DNA from: Alphaproteobacteria bacterium | GTDB taxonomy: Bacteria > Pseudomonadota > Alphaproteobacteria > Ferrovibrionales > Ferrovibrionaceae | Length of the DNA: 64,000 bases | Assembly: GCA_017307375.1 (NCBI GenBank) | Contig: JAFKFH010000003.1 | Span: 620,001-684,000, forward strand | Direction of reading: 5' to 3' | Part shown: piece after piece, positions 15,654-24,214 of the stretch | Layout of the letters: each line of letters opens with the position of its first letter | Position numbering within the stretch: the stretch's first letter is position 1 | Made by a program: the position numbers and the translations under genes | Notes under the pieces: generated by a model | Database searches by the model: none | What the model saw: the letters and a program-made list of their open reading frames with translations, nothing else | Told to the model about the DNA's origin: nothing

Positions 15654-16789
15654 CCCTCTCGCCGTTCTACACGCCGGAGCACGAAGCCTTCCGCGACAGC
15701 GTGCGCCGCTTCGTCGCCCGCGAGATCGAGCCCCATGCCGATGCCTGGGACGAGGCCGGAGAATTTCCCCGTGAACTCTATGCCCGCGCCGCCGAAATCG
15801 GCCTGCTGGGCATGGGCTTTCCCGAGCAGTACGGCGGGGTCGCGACCGACCGCTTTCACGCGATCATCGCGACGCAGGAACTGACCCGCTGCGGCGCCGG
15901 CGGGATCTGCGCCAGCCTGATGAGCCATACGATCGGCGCCCCGCCGATCGCAAAGCTCGGTTCCGACCGGCTGAAGGCGCGGGTGCTGCCGGGGGTTCTG
16001 TCGGGCGAGAAGATCTCGGCGCTGGCGATCACCGAGCCATCGGGGGGATCGGACGTCGCCAACCTGCGCACCACCGCACGGCGCGACGGCGACGACTATG
16101 TCGTGCGCGGCGAGAAGACCTTCATCACCTCGGGCATGCGCGCCGACTACTACACGGTCGCGGTGCGCACCGGCGGTCCCGGCATGGGCGGCATCTCGCT
16201 GATCCTGATCGAACGCGACCGCCCGGGTTTCACCCGCACCCCGTTGAAGAAGATGGGCTGGTGGGCGTCCGATACCGCGACGCTGCATTTCGACGATTGC
16301 CGCGTGCCGGCCGAGAACCTGATCGGCGCGGAGAATGCGGGCTTCATCGGCATCATGATGAATTTCAATGATGAAAGGTTGGGCCTGGCCGCCTCGTCGA
16401 TCGGGTTCGCCCAGGTCTGTCTCGACGAAGCCATCGCTTATGCCGGCCAGCGCGAGACCTTCGGCAAGCCGCTGACCCGCCATCAGGTGATCCGCCACAA
16501 GCTGGTCGACATGGCGCAGAAGATCCATGCCAGCCAGGCGATGCTCGAACTGCTCGCCTGGCGTCTCGATCGGGGCGAACATCCGATCGCCGAACTGTGC
16601 ATGCTGAAGAACCAGGCGACCCAGACGCTGGCCTTCTGCGCCTCCGAGGCGGTGCAGATCTTCGGCGGGGCCGGCTTCATGCGTGGCGCCAAGGTCGAGC
16701 GCATCTATCGCGAGGTCAAGGTCAATGCCATCGGTGGCGGGGCCGAGGAAATCATGAAGGACCTGGCCAGCCGCCAGATGGGGCTTTAA
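15650..16789 (+). CDS. Acyl-CoA dehydrogenase
   Basis: A 379-residue acyl-CoA dehydrogenase. It shows EHEAFRDSVRRFVAREIEPH at the N-terminus, the FAD/substrate segment ITEPSGGSDVANLRTTA and GEKTFITSGMRADYY, LHFDDCRVPAENLIG, RETFGKPLTRHQ, and C-terminal FGGAGFMRG with the catalytic-Glu region GGGAEEIMK. It introduces the alpha,beta double bond into an acyl-CoA and passes electrons to ETF. It overlaps the GNAT gene and is followed by hotdog thioesterases, so the operon can both oxidise and release acyl groups. Confidence 0.9.
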   Translation: MTLSPFYTPEHEAFRDSVRRFVAREIEPHADAWDEAGEFPRELYARAAEIGLLGMGFPEQYGGVATDRFHAIIATQELTRCGAGGICASLMSHTIGAPPIAKLGSDRLKARVLPGVLSGEKISALAITEPSGGSDVANLRTTARRDGDDYVVRGEKTFITSGMRADYYTVAVRTGGPGMGGISLILIERDRPGFTRTPLKKMGWWASDTATLHFDDCRVPAENLIGAENAGFIGIMMNFNDERLGLAASSIGFAQVCLDEAIAYAGQRETFGKPLTRHQVIRHKLVDMAQKIHASQAMLELLAWRLDRGEHPIAELCMLKNQATQTLAFCASEAVQIFGGAGFMRGAKVERIYREVKVNAIGGGAEEIMKDLASRQMGL

Positions 16790-16842
16790 CTTGCGCGCCA
16801 TTCTTAGGTAAACTGCCGCCCCAGCCCGAGATTTCGGAAGGT

Positions 16843-17274
16843 ATGGCGGCTTTGATCGAAAGCTATCGCGGCGCAGTCTGCGCCTGGGAATGCGACTTCT
16901 ACGGCCATCTCAACGTCCAGTTCTACGTGGCGCGGCTGTCGGATGCGGCAGCCAGCCTGCTGGTGGCGCTGGGCCTCGGACCGGCTAGTCCGCGCGGCGC
17001 CGATCTCGGTTTCATCGCCGTCAACCAGACCATCGACTACAAGAACGAACTGCTGGCCGGCGACCTGGTGGTGATGAAAAGCGGCGTTGCCGCGGTCGGC
17101 AAGAAGTCGATCACCGTGTTCCACAAGCTGATCAACGCCGAAACCGGCGCGATCTCGATGACCGCCCAGGTCACCGGCGTGCTGATGGATCTCGAGACGC
17201 GCAAGGCCGTGCCGGTTCCCGATGACGTACGCACCAAGGCCGAACGGCTGATGGTGCAGGAGATTCCGGCATGA
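16843..17274 (+). CDS. Hotdog-fold acyl-CoA thioesterase (4HBT family)
   Basis: A 143-residue single hotdog protein. The key segment WECDFYGHLNVQFYVARLSDA carries the catalytic Asp and the HLN typical of 4-hydroxybenzoyl-CoA-type thioesterases. IDYKNELLAGDLVV and ITVFHKLINAETG form the following strands. It should hydrolyse an acyl-CoA to acid and CoA. The ATG at 16843 is used; upstream in-frame sequence overlaps the dehydrogenase and is not coding. It overlaps the next gene by 4 bp (ATGA), and the two are homologous. Confidence 0.85.
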   Translation: MAALIESYRGAVCAWECDFYGHLNVQFYVARLSDAAASLLVALGLGPASPRGADLGFIAVNQTIDYKNELLAGDLVVMKSGVAAVGKKSITVFHKLINAETGAISMTAQVTGVLMDLETRKAVPVPDDVRTKAERLMVQEIPA

Positions 17275-18176
17275 CCGGCTCGATGATCGCGACCCAGCGT
17301 TCCACGGTGAATTCGTGGGAATGCGACCGGATGGGCCATCTCAATGTCCAGTTCTATCTGGCGCGCTGGTCGGATGCGATCGCCCATCTCGGTCTCAAGC
17401 TCGGTTTCCAGCCGTCGCAGGCCCGCGCCCGCCGGATCGCGCTGCTGGCGTCCGAAGACCGCATCCAGTTCAAGCGCGAGCTGCGCGAGGGCGCGATCAC
17501 CACGATCCACGCCTGCGTGCGCGAGGTCTCGCCGCGCGGCCTGGTGGTGCATGGCGAGATGCGCGAGGGCGAGACCGGGATTTCCTCGGCGGCCTTCGAT
17601 TCGATCATCACCTGCTGCGACCTCAACGACGACTGCGAGATTCCGCTGCCCGACGAGGTGCGCAGCCGGGCCGAGGCGATGGCCGGTGCCTGCGACCTGC
17701 CGCCGCCGATGCCGCCGCAGGGCGGTCCGCCCCCGCCGTCCGGCGTCGTCGCCGGCATGTACGAGACCGGGCGCGGCGCGGTCAATTCCTGGGAGATCGA
17801 CTGGTACGGCGCGATGGCGCCGCGCTTCTTCATGGCGCGCTTCTCGGATGCCGCCGCGCATCTGCTGGCCGGGGCGGGGCTCGACGCCCGGATGATGCGC
17901 GACCGCAACTGGGGATCGGCCGCGCTGGACTACCGGCTGACCTACGAACGCCGGCTGCGCGCCGGCGACGCGATCGTCATCAAGTCCGGCCTGCTGGAAG
18001 TGCGCGAGAAGGTCTGGCGCTTCTGCCACCTGCTGCTGGACAGCGCGACCGGCGAGGTGGTCGCGCGCGGCGAGATCGTCGCGCTGCTGTTCGACCTGCA
18101 GACCCGCAAGTCCTTCCCCTTCCCCGACGATATCCGTGCCCGGATCGAGCCGCTGATCCTCGGCGGCGCCGGCTGA
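17271..18176 (+). CDS. Double-hotdog protein (fused thioesterase-like domains)
   Basis: A 301-residue protein made of two hotdog domains joined by a Pro/Gly-rich linker (residues ~135-155). Domain 1 has WECDRMGHLNVQFYLARWSDA, almost the same as the preceding single-domain thioesterase. Domain 2 has WEIDWYGAMAPRFFMARFSDA, in which the HLN is replaced while the Asp is kept. Domain 2 may have altered specificity or a structural role, giving an asymmetric pseudo-dimer. It probably arose by duplication of the neighbouring gene followed by fusion. Translationally coupled to that gene. Confidence 0.82.
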   Translation: MTGSMIATQRSTVNSWECDRMGHLNVQFYLARWSDAIAHLGLKLGFQPSQARARRIALLASEDRIQFKRELREGAITTIHACVREVSPRGLVVHGEMREGETGISSAAFDSIITCCDLNDDCEIPLPDEVRSRAEAMAGACDLPPPMPPQGGPPPPSGVVAGMYETGRGAVNSWEIDWYGAMAPRFFMARFSDAAAHLLAGAGLDARMMRDRNWGSAALDYRLTYERRLRAGDAIVIKSGLLEVREKVWRFCHLLLDSATGEVVARGEIVALLFDLQTRKSFPFPDDIRARIEPLILGGAG

Positions 18177-18204
18177 TCGCCGGAATGGCCGCTGCTCGAA
18201 TAAA

Positions 18205-18300
18205 GCCGGTCGTCATCCCGGCGAAAGCCGGGATCCGGGGCAGGGGGCGTCGCAAGCGGCGCGGTGCTTCCCCGGGCCCCGGCCTTCGCCGGGGCGGCGA
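18205..18300. repeat. Intergenic dispersed palindromic repeat
   Basis: Two stem-loops face each other: CCCGGC-GAAA-GCCGGG at 18217-18232, and CCCCGGC-CTTC-GCCGGGG at 18277-18294. The first copy begins with GTCATCCCGGCG; in translation this gives the VIPAKAGI string familiar from dispersed intergenic repeats in many proteobacteria. The element fills the gap between the double-hotdog gene and the permease gene and could fold into one long hairpin. No second copy was noticed in the window. Confidence 0.8.
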
Positions 18301-18313
18301 ACAGGCCTGAGCC

Positions 18314-19249
18314 ATGGATGCGCTGCTCAACGTTTCGCTGCCGTTCTTCGGCATGGTCTTCGCGGGCTTTGGCGCGGCGCGCTTCCGGCTGCTCGATCCC
18401 GCCTCGACCGCGGGGCTCAACGCGTTCGTCTTCTGGTTCGCCCTGCCGGCGATGCTGTTCGTCAAGATGGCGACCGCGCCGCTTGCCGACGCCTTCGACT
18501 GGCGCTTCGCGGTTTCCTATTCCGGCGGCGGGCTGATCTCCTTCTTCGGCTGCGTGATCGCGGCCCGCCTGATCTTTTCCTCGCGCGGTGCGGTCTCGGG
18601 CATCCAGGGCATGGCGGCGGCCTTTCCCAATGTCGGCTACATGGGCCTGCCGATCGTGCTGTCGCTGTTCGGCGAGCGGGCGGTGCTGCTCGCCGTGCTG
18701 GTCATCGTGCTCGACCATGTCGTGCTGCTGCCGGTCACCACGGCGATGGTCGAGGCCGGCTCGGGGCGCCACGCCTCGATGCTGACGATCTTCAAGCGCA
18801 TCTTCCTCGGCCTGGCGCGCAACCCGCTGATCATCGCCACCCTGGCCGGCCTGGTCTGGGGTGCGAGCGGGGCGAGGATGCCGGTGCCGCTCGAAGCCTT
18901 CGGCAACCTCTTTGCCGCCGCCGCCGGTCCTTGCGCGCTGTTCGCCCTCGGCGCGTCGCTCGGCGAGCGCAAATTGTCCGACGGCCTCGACGAGATCGCG
19001 CTGCTCTGCGCCTTCCGCCTGCTGGTGCACCCGCTGATGGCCTGGTTCCTCGGCGCGATGGTGCTCGATCTCGATCCCTTCTTCCTCGGCATCGCCGTCA
19101 TCGAAGCCTCGCTGCCGATCGCGGCCAACGTGTTCATCATGGCCCGCGCCTACGATACCTATGTGGATCGCACCTCGGCGGCGGTGCTGGTCTCGACCGT
19201 GCTGGCCGTGGTCACCGTTTCCTGCTTTATCGGCATCGTGACGCGATGA
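18314..19249 (+). CDS. AEC-family (auxin efflux carrier-like) transporter
   Basis: A 311-residue polytopic membrane protein with about ten hydrophobic segments in two sets of five, the AEC pattern. Characteristic features are the N-terminal LNAFVFWFALPAMLFVKMA, the central FPNVGYMGLPIVLSLFGE, and the C-terminal VIEASLPIAANVFIMARAYD. Bacterial members export or import small carboxylates such as malate or malonate; the substrate is not predictable. It follows the thioesterase operon after a repeat element and could carry the released acid, but this is inference. Confidence 0.85.
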   Translation: MDALLNVSLPFFGMVFAGFGAARFRLLDPASTAGLNAFVFWFALPAMLFVKMATAPLADAFDWRFAVSYSGGGLISFFGCVIAARLIFSSRGAVSGIQGMAAAFPNVGYMGLPIVLSLFGERAVLLAVLVIVLDHVVLLPVTTAMVEAGSGRHASMLTIFKRIFLGLARNPLIIATLAGLVWGASGARMPVPLEAFGNLFAAAAGPCALFALGASLGERKLSDGLDEIALLCAFRLLVHPLMAWFLGAMVLDLDPFFLGIAVIEASLPIAANVFIMARAYDTYVDRTSAAVLVSTVLAVVTVSCFIGIVTR

Positions 19250-19386
19250 CAGCCCTCTTGGACTTACGTCGAAAGTAGAGTGCGACATCCGTCGCCGTGT
19301 TTTCGAAAGTTTAACAAGGCTTTTACTTTCCAGTCGCGCAATGCTGCGCCATTCTGCCGGGCAAATTCAGTCTGAGGGGGAACTGC

Positions 19387-20124
19387 ATGCGCGCGACAGT
19401 CATCAGCATCGGTCTGGCAGTCCTGTTGCCTGCCGTGGCGGGCGCCCAGGAAGCCAGCAAGCCCGCGAGCGGGCTCTATCTCCGCGGCGAAGTCGGCTAT
19501 TTCTGGTCGCGGCCGGCCGATATCGGCGACCGCGCCGCCTGGAACGGCCCCAACTGCGTGATCTGCACCGGGGGCAGCCTCGATGACGTCGGGAACGGCG
19601 GCATGGTCGGCGGCGGGTTGGGCTGGCGCTTCAACGACTGGCTGCGGGCCGAGGCGACCGTGACCTATCGCGGCGGGCTCCAGCTCAAGGACACCGACGG
19701 TTCCGGCTATTCCTACCGCTCCGACATCAACTCGACCGCCGGCATGCTGACGCTGCTGGTCGATTCGCCCTGGCGCCTCGGGCCGCTGCAACCTTTCGCG
19801 GGCGCCGGTCTCGGCTTCGCGCATAATCGCATGGGCGGCATCAGCCAGAGCGCGACGGTCAGCGGCCTGCCGGTCAGCGAAAGCGATCCCGGCGGCTCGA
19901 ACACCGGCTTTGCCTGGCAGGCCACCGCCGGTCTGGCCTGGCAGTTCATGCCGAACCTCACGGCCGAACTGGCCTATCGCTATGTCGATCTCGGCAAGCT
20001 GCGGACATCGTCGGGCAATTCGCAATTCACCGTCGGCACCGCCAGCGTGACCGTGCCCACCGGCGGCGTCGAAGGCAATCTGCGCGGCCAGGAAGCGCTG
20101 CTTGCCCTGCGCTGGTCGTTCTGA
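19387..20124 (+). CDS. Outer-membrane beta-barrel protein (OmpA/opacity-like)
   Basis: A 245-residue protein with a signal peptide cleaved near VAGAQ. It is followed by alternating strands and Gly-rich turns typical of an eight-stranded barrel: GLYLRGEVGYFWS, MVGGGLGWRFNDWLRAEATVTYRG (as two strands), PFAGAGLGFAHNRMG, LTAELAYRYVDLGKL, ending ALLALRWSF. The terminal Phe is the usual assembly signal for the Bam complex. An extracellular loop holds a close Cys pair (CVIC). Probably an outer-membrane structural or adhesion protein. The large exported gene follows 10 bp downstream. Confidence 0.82.
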   Translation: MRATVISIGLAVLLPAVAGAQEASKPASGLYLRGEVGYFWSRPADIGDRAAWNGPNCVICTGGSLDDVGNGGMVGGGLGWRFNDWLRAEATVTYRGGLQLKDTDGSGYSYRSDINSTAGMLTLLVDSPWRLGPLQPFAGAGLGFAHNRMGGISQSATVSGLPVSESDPGGSNTGFAWQATAGLAWQFMPNLTAELAYRYVDLGKLRTSSGNSQFTVGTASVTVPTGGVEGNLRGQEALLALRWSF

Positions 20125-20134
20125 GGAGATGGCA

Positions 20135-23089
20135 ATGATACTGCGCGCCCTGACCGTTGCATTTCTCGCGCTGCTGGCCGCGACCGGGCAAGCCCTGGCC
20201 GGCGCCAGCGTGCTGACCGTCACCTCGCTGACCCCGGCCGGTATCGCCGCGATCTCGATCTGGTCCAGCCAGCAATCCCACGACGGCAACCAGCCACCCT
20301 TGTTCACCTGCAACCCGACGACCGCCAACCCGACCTGCGCGGTGCCCGGCCTGTCCGACGGACAGACCCCCTATTTCGTCGTCGGCACCAATGCCGGCTA
20401 CAACGTCGTCAGCGGCACCGGCATGTGCGCCGGGATCAGCGGCCCGACCTTCGCCGCCACGGTGCCGCCCGGCAACGCCACCTGCGGCATCCAGACCTCG
20501 AACGCACCGGTCGTGCTGAACGTCACCGCGGCCAATCCCCGCGCCATCAACGTCATCAGCGTCTACAAGAGCTATAATCCGGCGACCCAGCAGACCGGTC
20601 CGCTGGCCGGCACCTGCGCGCCGACCGTGGCCCAGCCGACCTGCGTCATCACCGGGGGGCTGGCCGCAGGGGACAATCCCTACTTCGTCGTCGATTCGAC
20701 CATCGGCTACGGCATCGTCGGCGGCAGCCAGCTCTGCGCCTCCGTCGGTGGCTCGCCGTTCACCGTGAACGTCGCGGCCAACGGGGTCTATACCTGCGGG
20801 CTGAACAGCGCCGTCAACGTGCTCTCGGTCACCTCGCTCAACCCCGCCGGCATCGCCTCGATCCAGGTCTACAAGGGGTACAACGCCAGCACCAAGCAGC
20901 CGGTCGGCTCGCCTCTGGCGACCTGCACGCCGACACCCAGCGCGCCGAACTGCTCGGTGGCCGGCCTGTCGGCGGGCGACCAGCCCTATTTCGTGCTGGG
21001 CGTGAACGCCAATTACGGTGCCAGCGGCGGCACCGGTCTCTGCACCGGCGTCTCCGGCACGTCGTTCCAGCTGGCGGCCCTGCCGGCCGGCGGCGGCTGG
21101 GTCTGCGGCCTGAACAGCGTCACCCAGCCGCAGAACGGCTGGTGGTACGCCAATGACGGCAGCACCAGCGGCTATGCCTTCCAGCTCGACGAGACCAGCC
21201 AGTATCTCTACGGCGTCGCGTTCACCTATCGCACCGATGGCACGCCGGTCTGGTATGCGATCAATGCGATGGCCAACGCTTCCAACGTCTATATGGGAAC
21301 GGCGGCCGAATTCGTCGGCGGCGGCACGCTGGCGGGCGGTACGGCCAGTGCGGCGCGGCTGAAGTCGATCGTCGCCAATGTCCAGCTCGCCTTCACGTCG
21401 GGGTCGGCCGGCACGCTGACCTGGACGTCGCGCCCGGCCGGCGGCGGCCCTGCCACGGTGACGACCAAGGCGTTGCAGCGTTACCCGATCAACGGCCAGT
21501 CGGTGCTGCCCGCGCCGGCCAACGCCCCGACGACCGGCTGGTATCAGGGCAGCCAGTTCGGCACCGGCTATTTCCTCGAACTTCAGGGCACGTCCAGCCC
21601 GCAGGCCCATATCGGCATCTATACCTACGACGGCAACGGCAACGCGACCTGGAATGCCACCGGCAGTGCGACGGCGGTCGCCACGACCGGCGGCTGGCAG
21701 GTCAATACGCCGCTCTACAGCTATTCGGGCGGGGCGCCGCTGACGGCGCCGCCGGTCGGGGCCACGGCAACCTCGCTCGGCACCATCATTGCCAATCTCA
21801 GCCCGACCACGAACACCCTTACCCTGTGGAACGGCCTGGCCATCACGCTGCAGCCCTATGCCGGCTTCGGCAAGAACGCCGGCAACTGGCTGCAGATCGT
21901 CAACAACAACGGCATCGCGCTGCCCAATCCGTGGATTTCGTTCAACAGCCCGAACAACCTGGTATCCTTCGTCGATACGACGACGAATGCCTTCGTCACG
22001 GTGCAGGCGAACACGTCCTACCCACTGTCGCGCGTCGCCAACGGCAGCTTCTTCATCAACGCCACCGGCATCGGCGGCCGTGTCTTCGTCTCGGCCCAGG
22101 CGATGTCGTTCCCGGACGGGGCGCTGCCCAGCCCGACCAATCCGAACGACCCCAACTACAAGTTCCGCTGGCAATTCCTCGAGGTCGGCGGCGACTACGA
22201 CCTCAGCTTCGTCGACCTCTATTCGATCCCGATGGCATTCAACCAGGGGGCGCTCACCTTCGGTGCCGCGACATCGGCCCAGCTCGGCACTTTCGTCTCG
22301 ACGCTGAAGGGACTGACGACCACCTCCGGGGCGGCGGCGCAATATGACTCCACCAACAGCCTGGTGCGTATCATCAGTCCGGCCGAATCCTCGATCGTCA
22401 CCGCCTATCCGTCGCTGTCGACCTATATCGGCAAGACCAATTTCGCCGGGCTGACGATCAGTGATTCCTACAACGGCGTCGCGCCCGACAAGCTGCCGCC
22501 GAATGCCGCCTGCGCCGCGACCGCCTATGCCGGCCAGGCCTATGCCACCACCTCGATCACCTATGACGGTGCCAGTCTGACCATCACCGGCAACACCACG
22601 GTGGCGGGGCAGAACCCGGTGCCGTTCACCATCGTCGCCTCCAAGCAGACCTCGGTGCAGCAGACCGACACGCTGACCGCACAGGCCTTCTCGTCGGCGA
22701 TCTACATGGGCGAGATGGACTACTCCGTCACCTCGTCGATCTGCGCGACGACAACGAAGACCGAGAACAACGGCGCCAACGACGTGTTCTCGGTGGTGAT
22801 CCGCGACATTCTGGCCGGCTTCTCGGTCGGCTATGTCGGGTCGTCGGCCTATGGCAGCCTGCCGTCAAGCGCCTGGTGGTCGTCGAACACGATCTTCGGC
22901 GGGCTGCAGCCGGGTTCGACGACGGCGGCACCGCTCTACAATCCCTGGGCCGCGGCGGTCTACGCCCTGTTCCAGAACCAGGTCTACGGCTTCCAGTATT
23001 CCGACCACTTCACCACGCTCGGCAGCCCGCTGGTGTCGATCCAGCCGGGCAGCCCGCTTCAGCTGATCCTGCTGAACGAAAGGAACTGA
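20135..23089 (+). CDS. Large exported repeat protein with GH64-like (beta-1,3-glucanase) C-terminal domain
   Basis: A 984-residue secreted protein. ATG at 20135 is chosen because GAGGAG lies 6 bp upstream and a signal peptide follows (cleavage near ALAGA). Three ~100-residue repeats come first, each opening with VLxVT, containing PYFVV/PYFVL and four cysteines, and ending TCGI/TCGL/VCGL. Next are two repeats beginning GWWYANDGSTSGYAFQL and GWYQGSQFGTGYFLEL. From about residue 590, WISFNSPN, YDLSFVDLYSIPMAF and NPWAAAVYALFQNQVYGFQY resemble GH64 thaumatin-like laminaripentaose-producing glucanases. It probably acts on extracellular polysaccharide. The GH64 link is by pattern only. Confidence 0.7.
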   Translation: MILRALTVAFLALLAATGQALAGASVLTVTSLTPAGIAAISIWSSQQSHDGNQPPLFTCNPTTANPTCAVPGLSDGQTPYFVVGTNAGYNVVSGTGMCAGISGPTFAATVPPGNATCGIQTSNAPVVLNVTAANPRAINVISVYKSYNPATQQTGPLAGTCAPTVAQPTCVITGGLAAGDNPYFVVDSTIGYGIVGGSQLCASVGGSPFTVNVAANGVYTCGLNSAVNVLSVTSLNPAGIASIQVYKGYNASTKQPVGSPLATCTPTPSAPNCSVAGLSAGDQPYFVLGVNANYGASGGTGLCTGVSGTSFQLAALPAGGGWVCGLNSVTQPQNGWWYANDGSTSGYAFQLDETSQYLYGVAFTYRTDGTPVWYAINAMANASNVYMGTAAEFVGGGTLAGGTASAARLKSIVANVQLAFTSGSAGTLTWTSRPAGGGPATVTTKALQRYPINGQSVLPAPANAPTTGWYQGSQFGTGYFLELQGTSSPQAHIGIYTYDGNGNATWNATGSATAVATTGGWQVNTPLYSYSGGAPLTAPPVGATATSLGTIIANLSPTTNTLTLWNGLAITLQPYAGFGKNAGNWLQIVNNNGIALPNPWISFNSPNNLVSFVDTTTNAFVTVQANTSYPLSRVANGSFFINATGIGGRVFVSAQAMSFPDGALPSPTNPNDPNYKFRWQFLEVGGDYDLSFVDLYSIPMAFNQGALTFGAATSAQLGTFVSTLKGLTTTSGAAAQYDSTNSLVRIISPAESSIVTAYPSLSTYIGKTNFAGLTISDSYNGVAPDKLPPNAACAATAYAGQAYATTSITYDGASLTITGNTTVAGQNPVPFTIVASKQTSVQQTDTLTAQAFSSAIYMGEMDYSVTSSICATTTKTENNGANDVFSVVIRDILAGFSVGYVGSSAYGSLPSSAWWSSNTIFGGLQPGSTTAAPLYNPWAAAVYALFQNQVYGFQYSDHFTTLGSPLVSIQPGSPLQLILLNERN

Positions 23090-23102
23090 CCGAACTCCGC
23101 CG

Positions 23103-23146
23103 CACGCCCGGCCTCGACCACAATCGAGACCGGGCGTGATTTTTTT
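23103..23146 (+). terminator. Rho-independent terminator after the exported repeat protein
   Basis: A long stem (CACGCCCGG and CTCG pairing with CGAG and CCGGGCGTG, one unpaired base on each side) with an 8-bp loop is followed by A and seven T residues. It lies 14 bp after the stop codon at 23089. Confidence 0.9.
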
Positions 23147-23182
23147 GACATAGGAAACTAAAAAAACTAATGTGGTTTCCTA
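23145..23182 (+). promoter_or_regulatory. Promoter with overlapping inverted-repeat operator
   Basis: A perfect TTGACA -35 box lies at 23145-23150, with TAATGT 17 bp later (23168-23173) as a plausible -10. An inverted repeat TAGGAAAC (23151-23158) and GTTTCCTA (23175-23182) brackets the spacer and -10. A bound dimer would block RNA polymerase. The TetR gene two genes downstream is the obvious candidate, so autoregulation of the whole operon is likely. Confidence 0.75.
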
Positions 23183-23203
23183 AATACAGAGGGGGAAACA
23201 TCG

Positions 23204-23581
23204 ATGGCTTCAACGATTCTGCTGCGGGGCAGCGTGGTGCTGCTGCTCGTCGGCCTGTGCCTGGGTATCGGCATGGGCATGGCCCAGAATTTCACCCTGG
23301 CGCCGGCCCATGCGCATTTGAATCTCGTCGCCTTCGTGCTGCCGTTCGCCGCCGGCCTCTACTATCGGGTCGTGCCCGGTGCCGGCGCGTCACGGCTTGC
23401 CGTGGTCCAGGCGTTGCTGGCATTGCTTGGCGGAATCGTCCTGCCGGCGGGCATTGCCGTCGTCGTGACGGCGGGACCGCACTGGGAACCGATCCCGATC
23501 CTGGGCTCGCTGATCGTGCTGGCCGCCTGGGCCATCTTCGCCGTCATCGTGTTCCGCAGCCATGCGCCCCGACCTGCCTGA
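23204..23581 (+). CDS. Small integral membrane protein, four predicted helices
   Basis: A 125-residue, very hydrophobic protein with about four transmembrane segments. The segment APAHAHLNLVAFVLPFAAGLYYR, read in parts, contains HAHLN, which resembles heme- or copper-contacting segments of small cytochrome-oxidase-like membrane proteins; no firm family is recognised. A GAGGGGG ribosome-binding site precedes the ATG. It is first in an operon with the TetR regulator (20-bp overlap) behind a TetR-like operator. Function unknown; its conserved histidines could bind metal or heme. Confidence 0.65.
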   Translation: MASTILLRGSVVLLLVGLCLGIGMGMAQNFTLAPAHAHLNLVAFVLPFAAGLYYRVVPGAGASRLAVVQALLALLGGIVLPAGIAVVVTAGPHWEPIPILGSLIVLAAWAIFAVIVFRSHAPRPA

Positions 23582-24212
23582 CGCTGCCGCCTTCGACGCC
23601 GAGGATACGGTTGCCGGCCGGATCCTGCGGGTCGCCCGCGCGCGGCTGTTTGCCGACGGCTATGCCGGGCTGACGATGGACGCCCTGGCCCATGATCTCG
23701 GTATGAGCAAGAAGACGCTCTATGCCCACTATGCCGGCAAGGAGGCGATCGTCACCGCGATCATCGCCGTGACCGGCGCGACCATCCGGCGGCTGACCGC
23801 GGCGATCCTGAGCGACCCCGAATTGAGCTACGCCCGGCGGCTGCACGGCGTCATGGCCATCGTCGGCCGCCAGTTTGCCACGACCACCCCGGCGCTGATG
23901 CGCGAATTGCAGCGTTTTGCCCCGGGGCTCTACGCCGAGCTGGATGGCCTGCGCCGGCGCAACATTCCGCTCGTCATCGGCGGGCTGCTGCGTGCCGGGC
24001 TCGATCAAGGCCAGATCAAGCCGGGCATCGATCCCGATTTCGCCGCCGAATTCTGGCTGCAGTCGGTCAACGGCCTTGTCCATCCCGATATGCTTGAGCG
24101 CTTCGGTCATACCCCGCGCCAGGCCTTCGAGAAGGGGATAGACCTGTTCTTCCGCGCCGTGCTGACCGAAGCGGCCTATGCTGACTTTGCCGGAACCCGC
24201 AATGGAGCCTGA
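23562..24212 (+). CDS. TetR/AcrR-family transcriptional regulator
   Basis: A 216-residue TetR protein. The N-terminal helix-turn-helix region is ARARLFADGYAGLTMDALAHDLGMSKKTLYAHYAGKEAIV, read as consecutive helices at residues ~25-65. MSKKTLYAHYAGK is the recognition-helix signature. The C-terminal ligand domain has FAAEFWLQSVNGLVHP. It overlaps the upstream membrane-protein gene and is 2 bp from the downstream TerB/COQ4-like gene. The inverted repeat at 23151-23182 is its probable binding site. The ligand is unknown. Confidence 0.88.
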   Translation: MRPDLPDAAAFDAEDTVAGRILRVARARLFADGYAGLTMDALAHDLGMSKKTLYAHYAGKEAIVTAIIAVTGATIRRLTAAILSDPELSYARRLHGVMAIVGRQFATTTPALMRELQRFAPGLYAELDGLRRRNIPLVIGGLLRAGLDQGQIKPGIDPDFAAEFWLQSVNGLVHPDMLERFGHTPRQAFEKGIDLFFRAVLTEAAYADFAGTRNGA

Positions 24213-24214
24213 TC

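Noticed and set aside
13937-18176. A full atu (citronellol/geraniol) pathway cluster
   Set aside because: Only AtuD- and AtuG-like genes are seen; no geranyl-CoA carboxylase or isohexenylglutaconyl-CoA hydratase is present, so the substrate is left open.
20027-22342. A 771-codon open frame on the minus strand
   Set aside because: It lies antisense to the exported repeat protein, is rich in Arg/Gly/Ala, and has no domain; it is a consequence of high GC.
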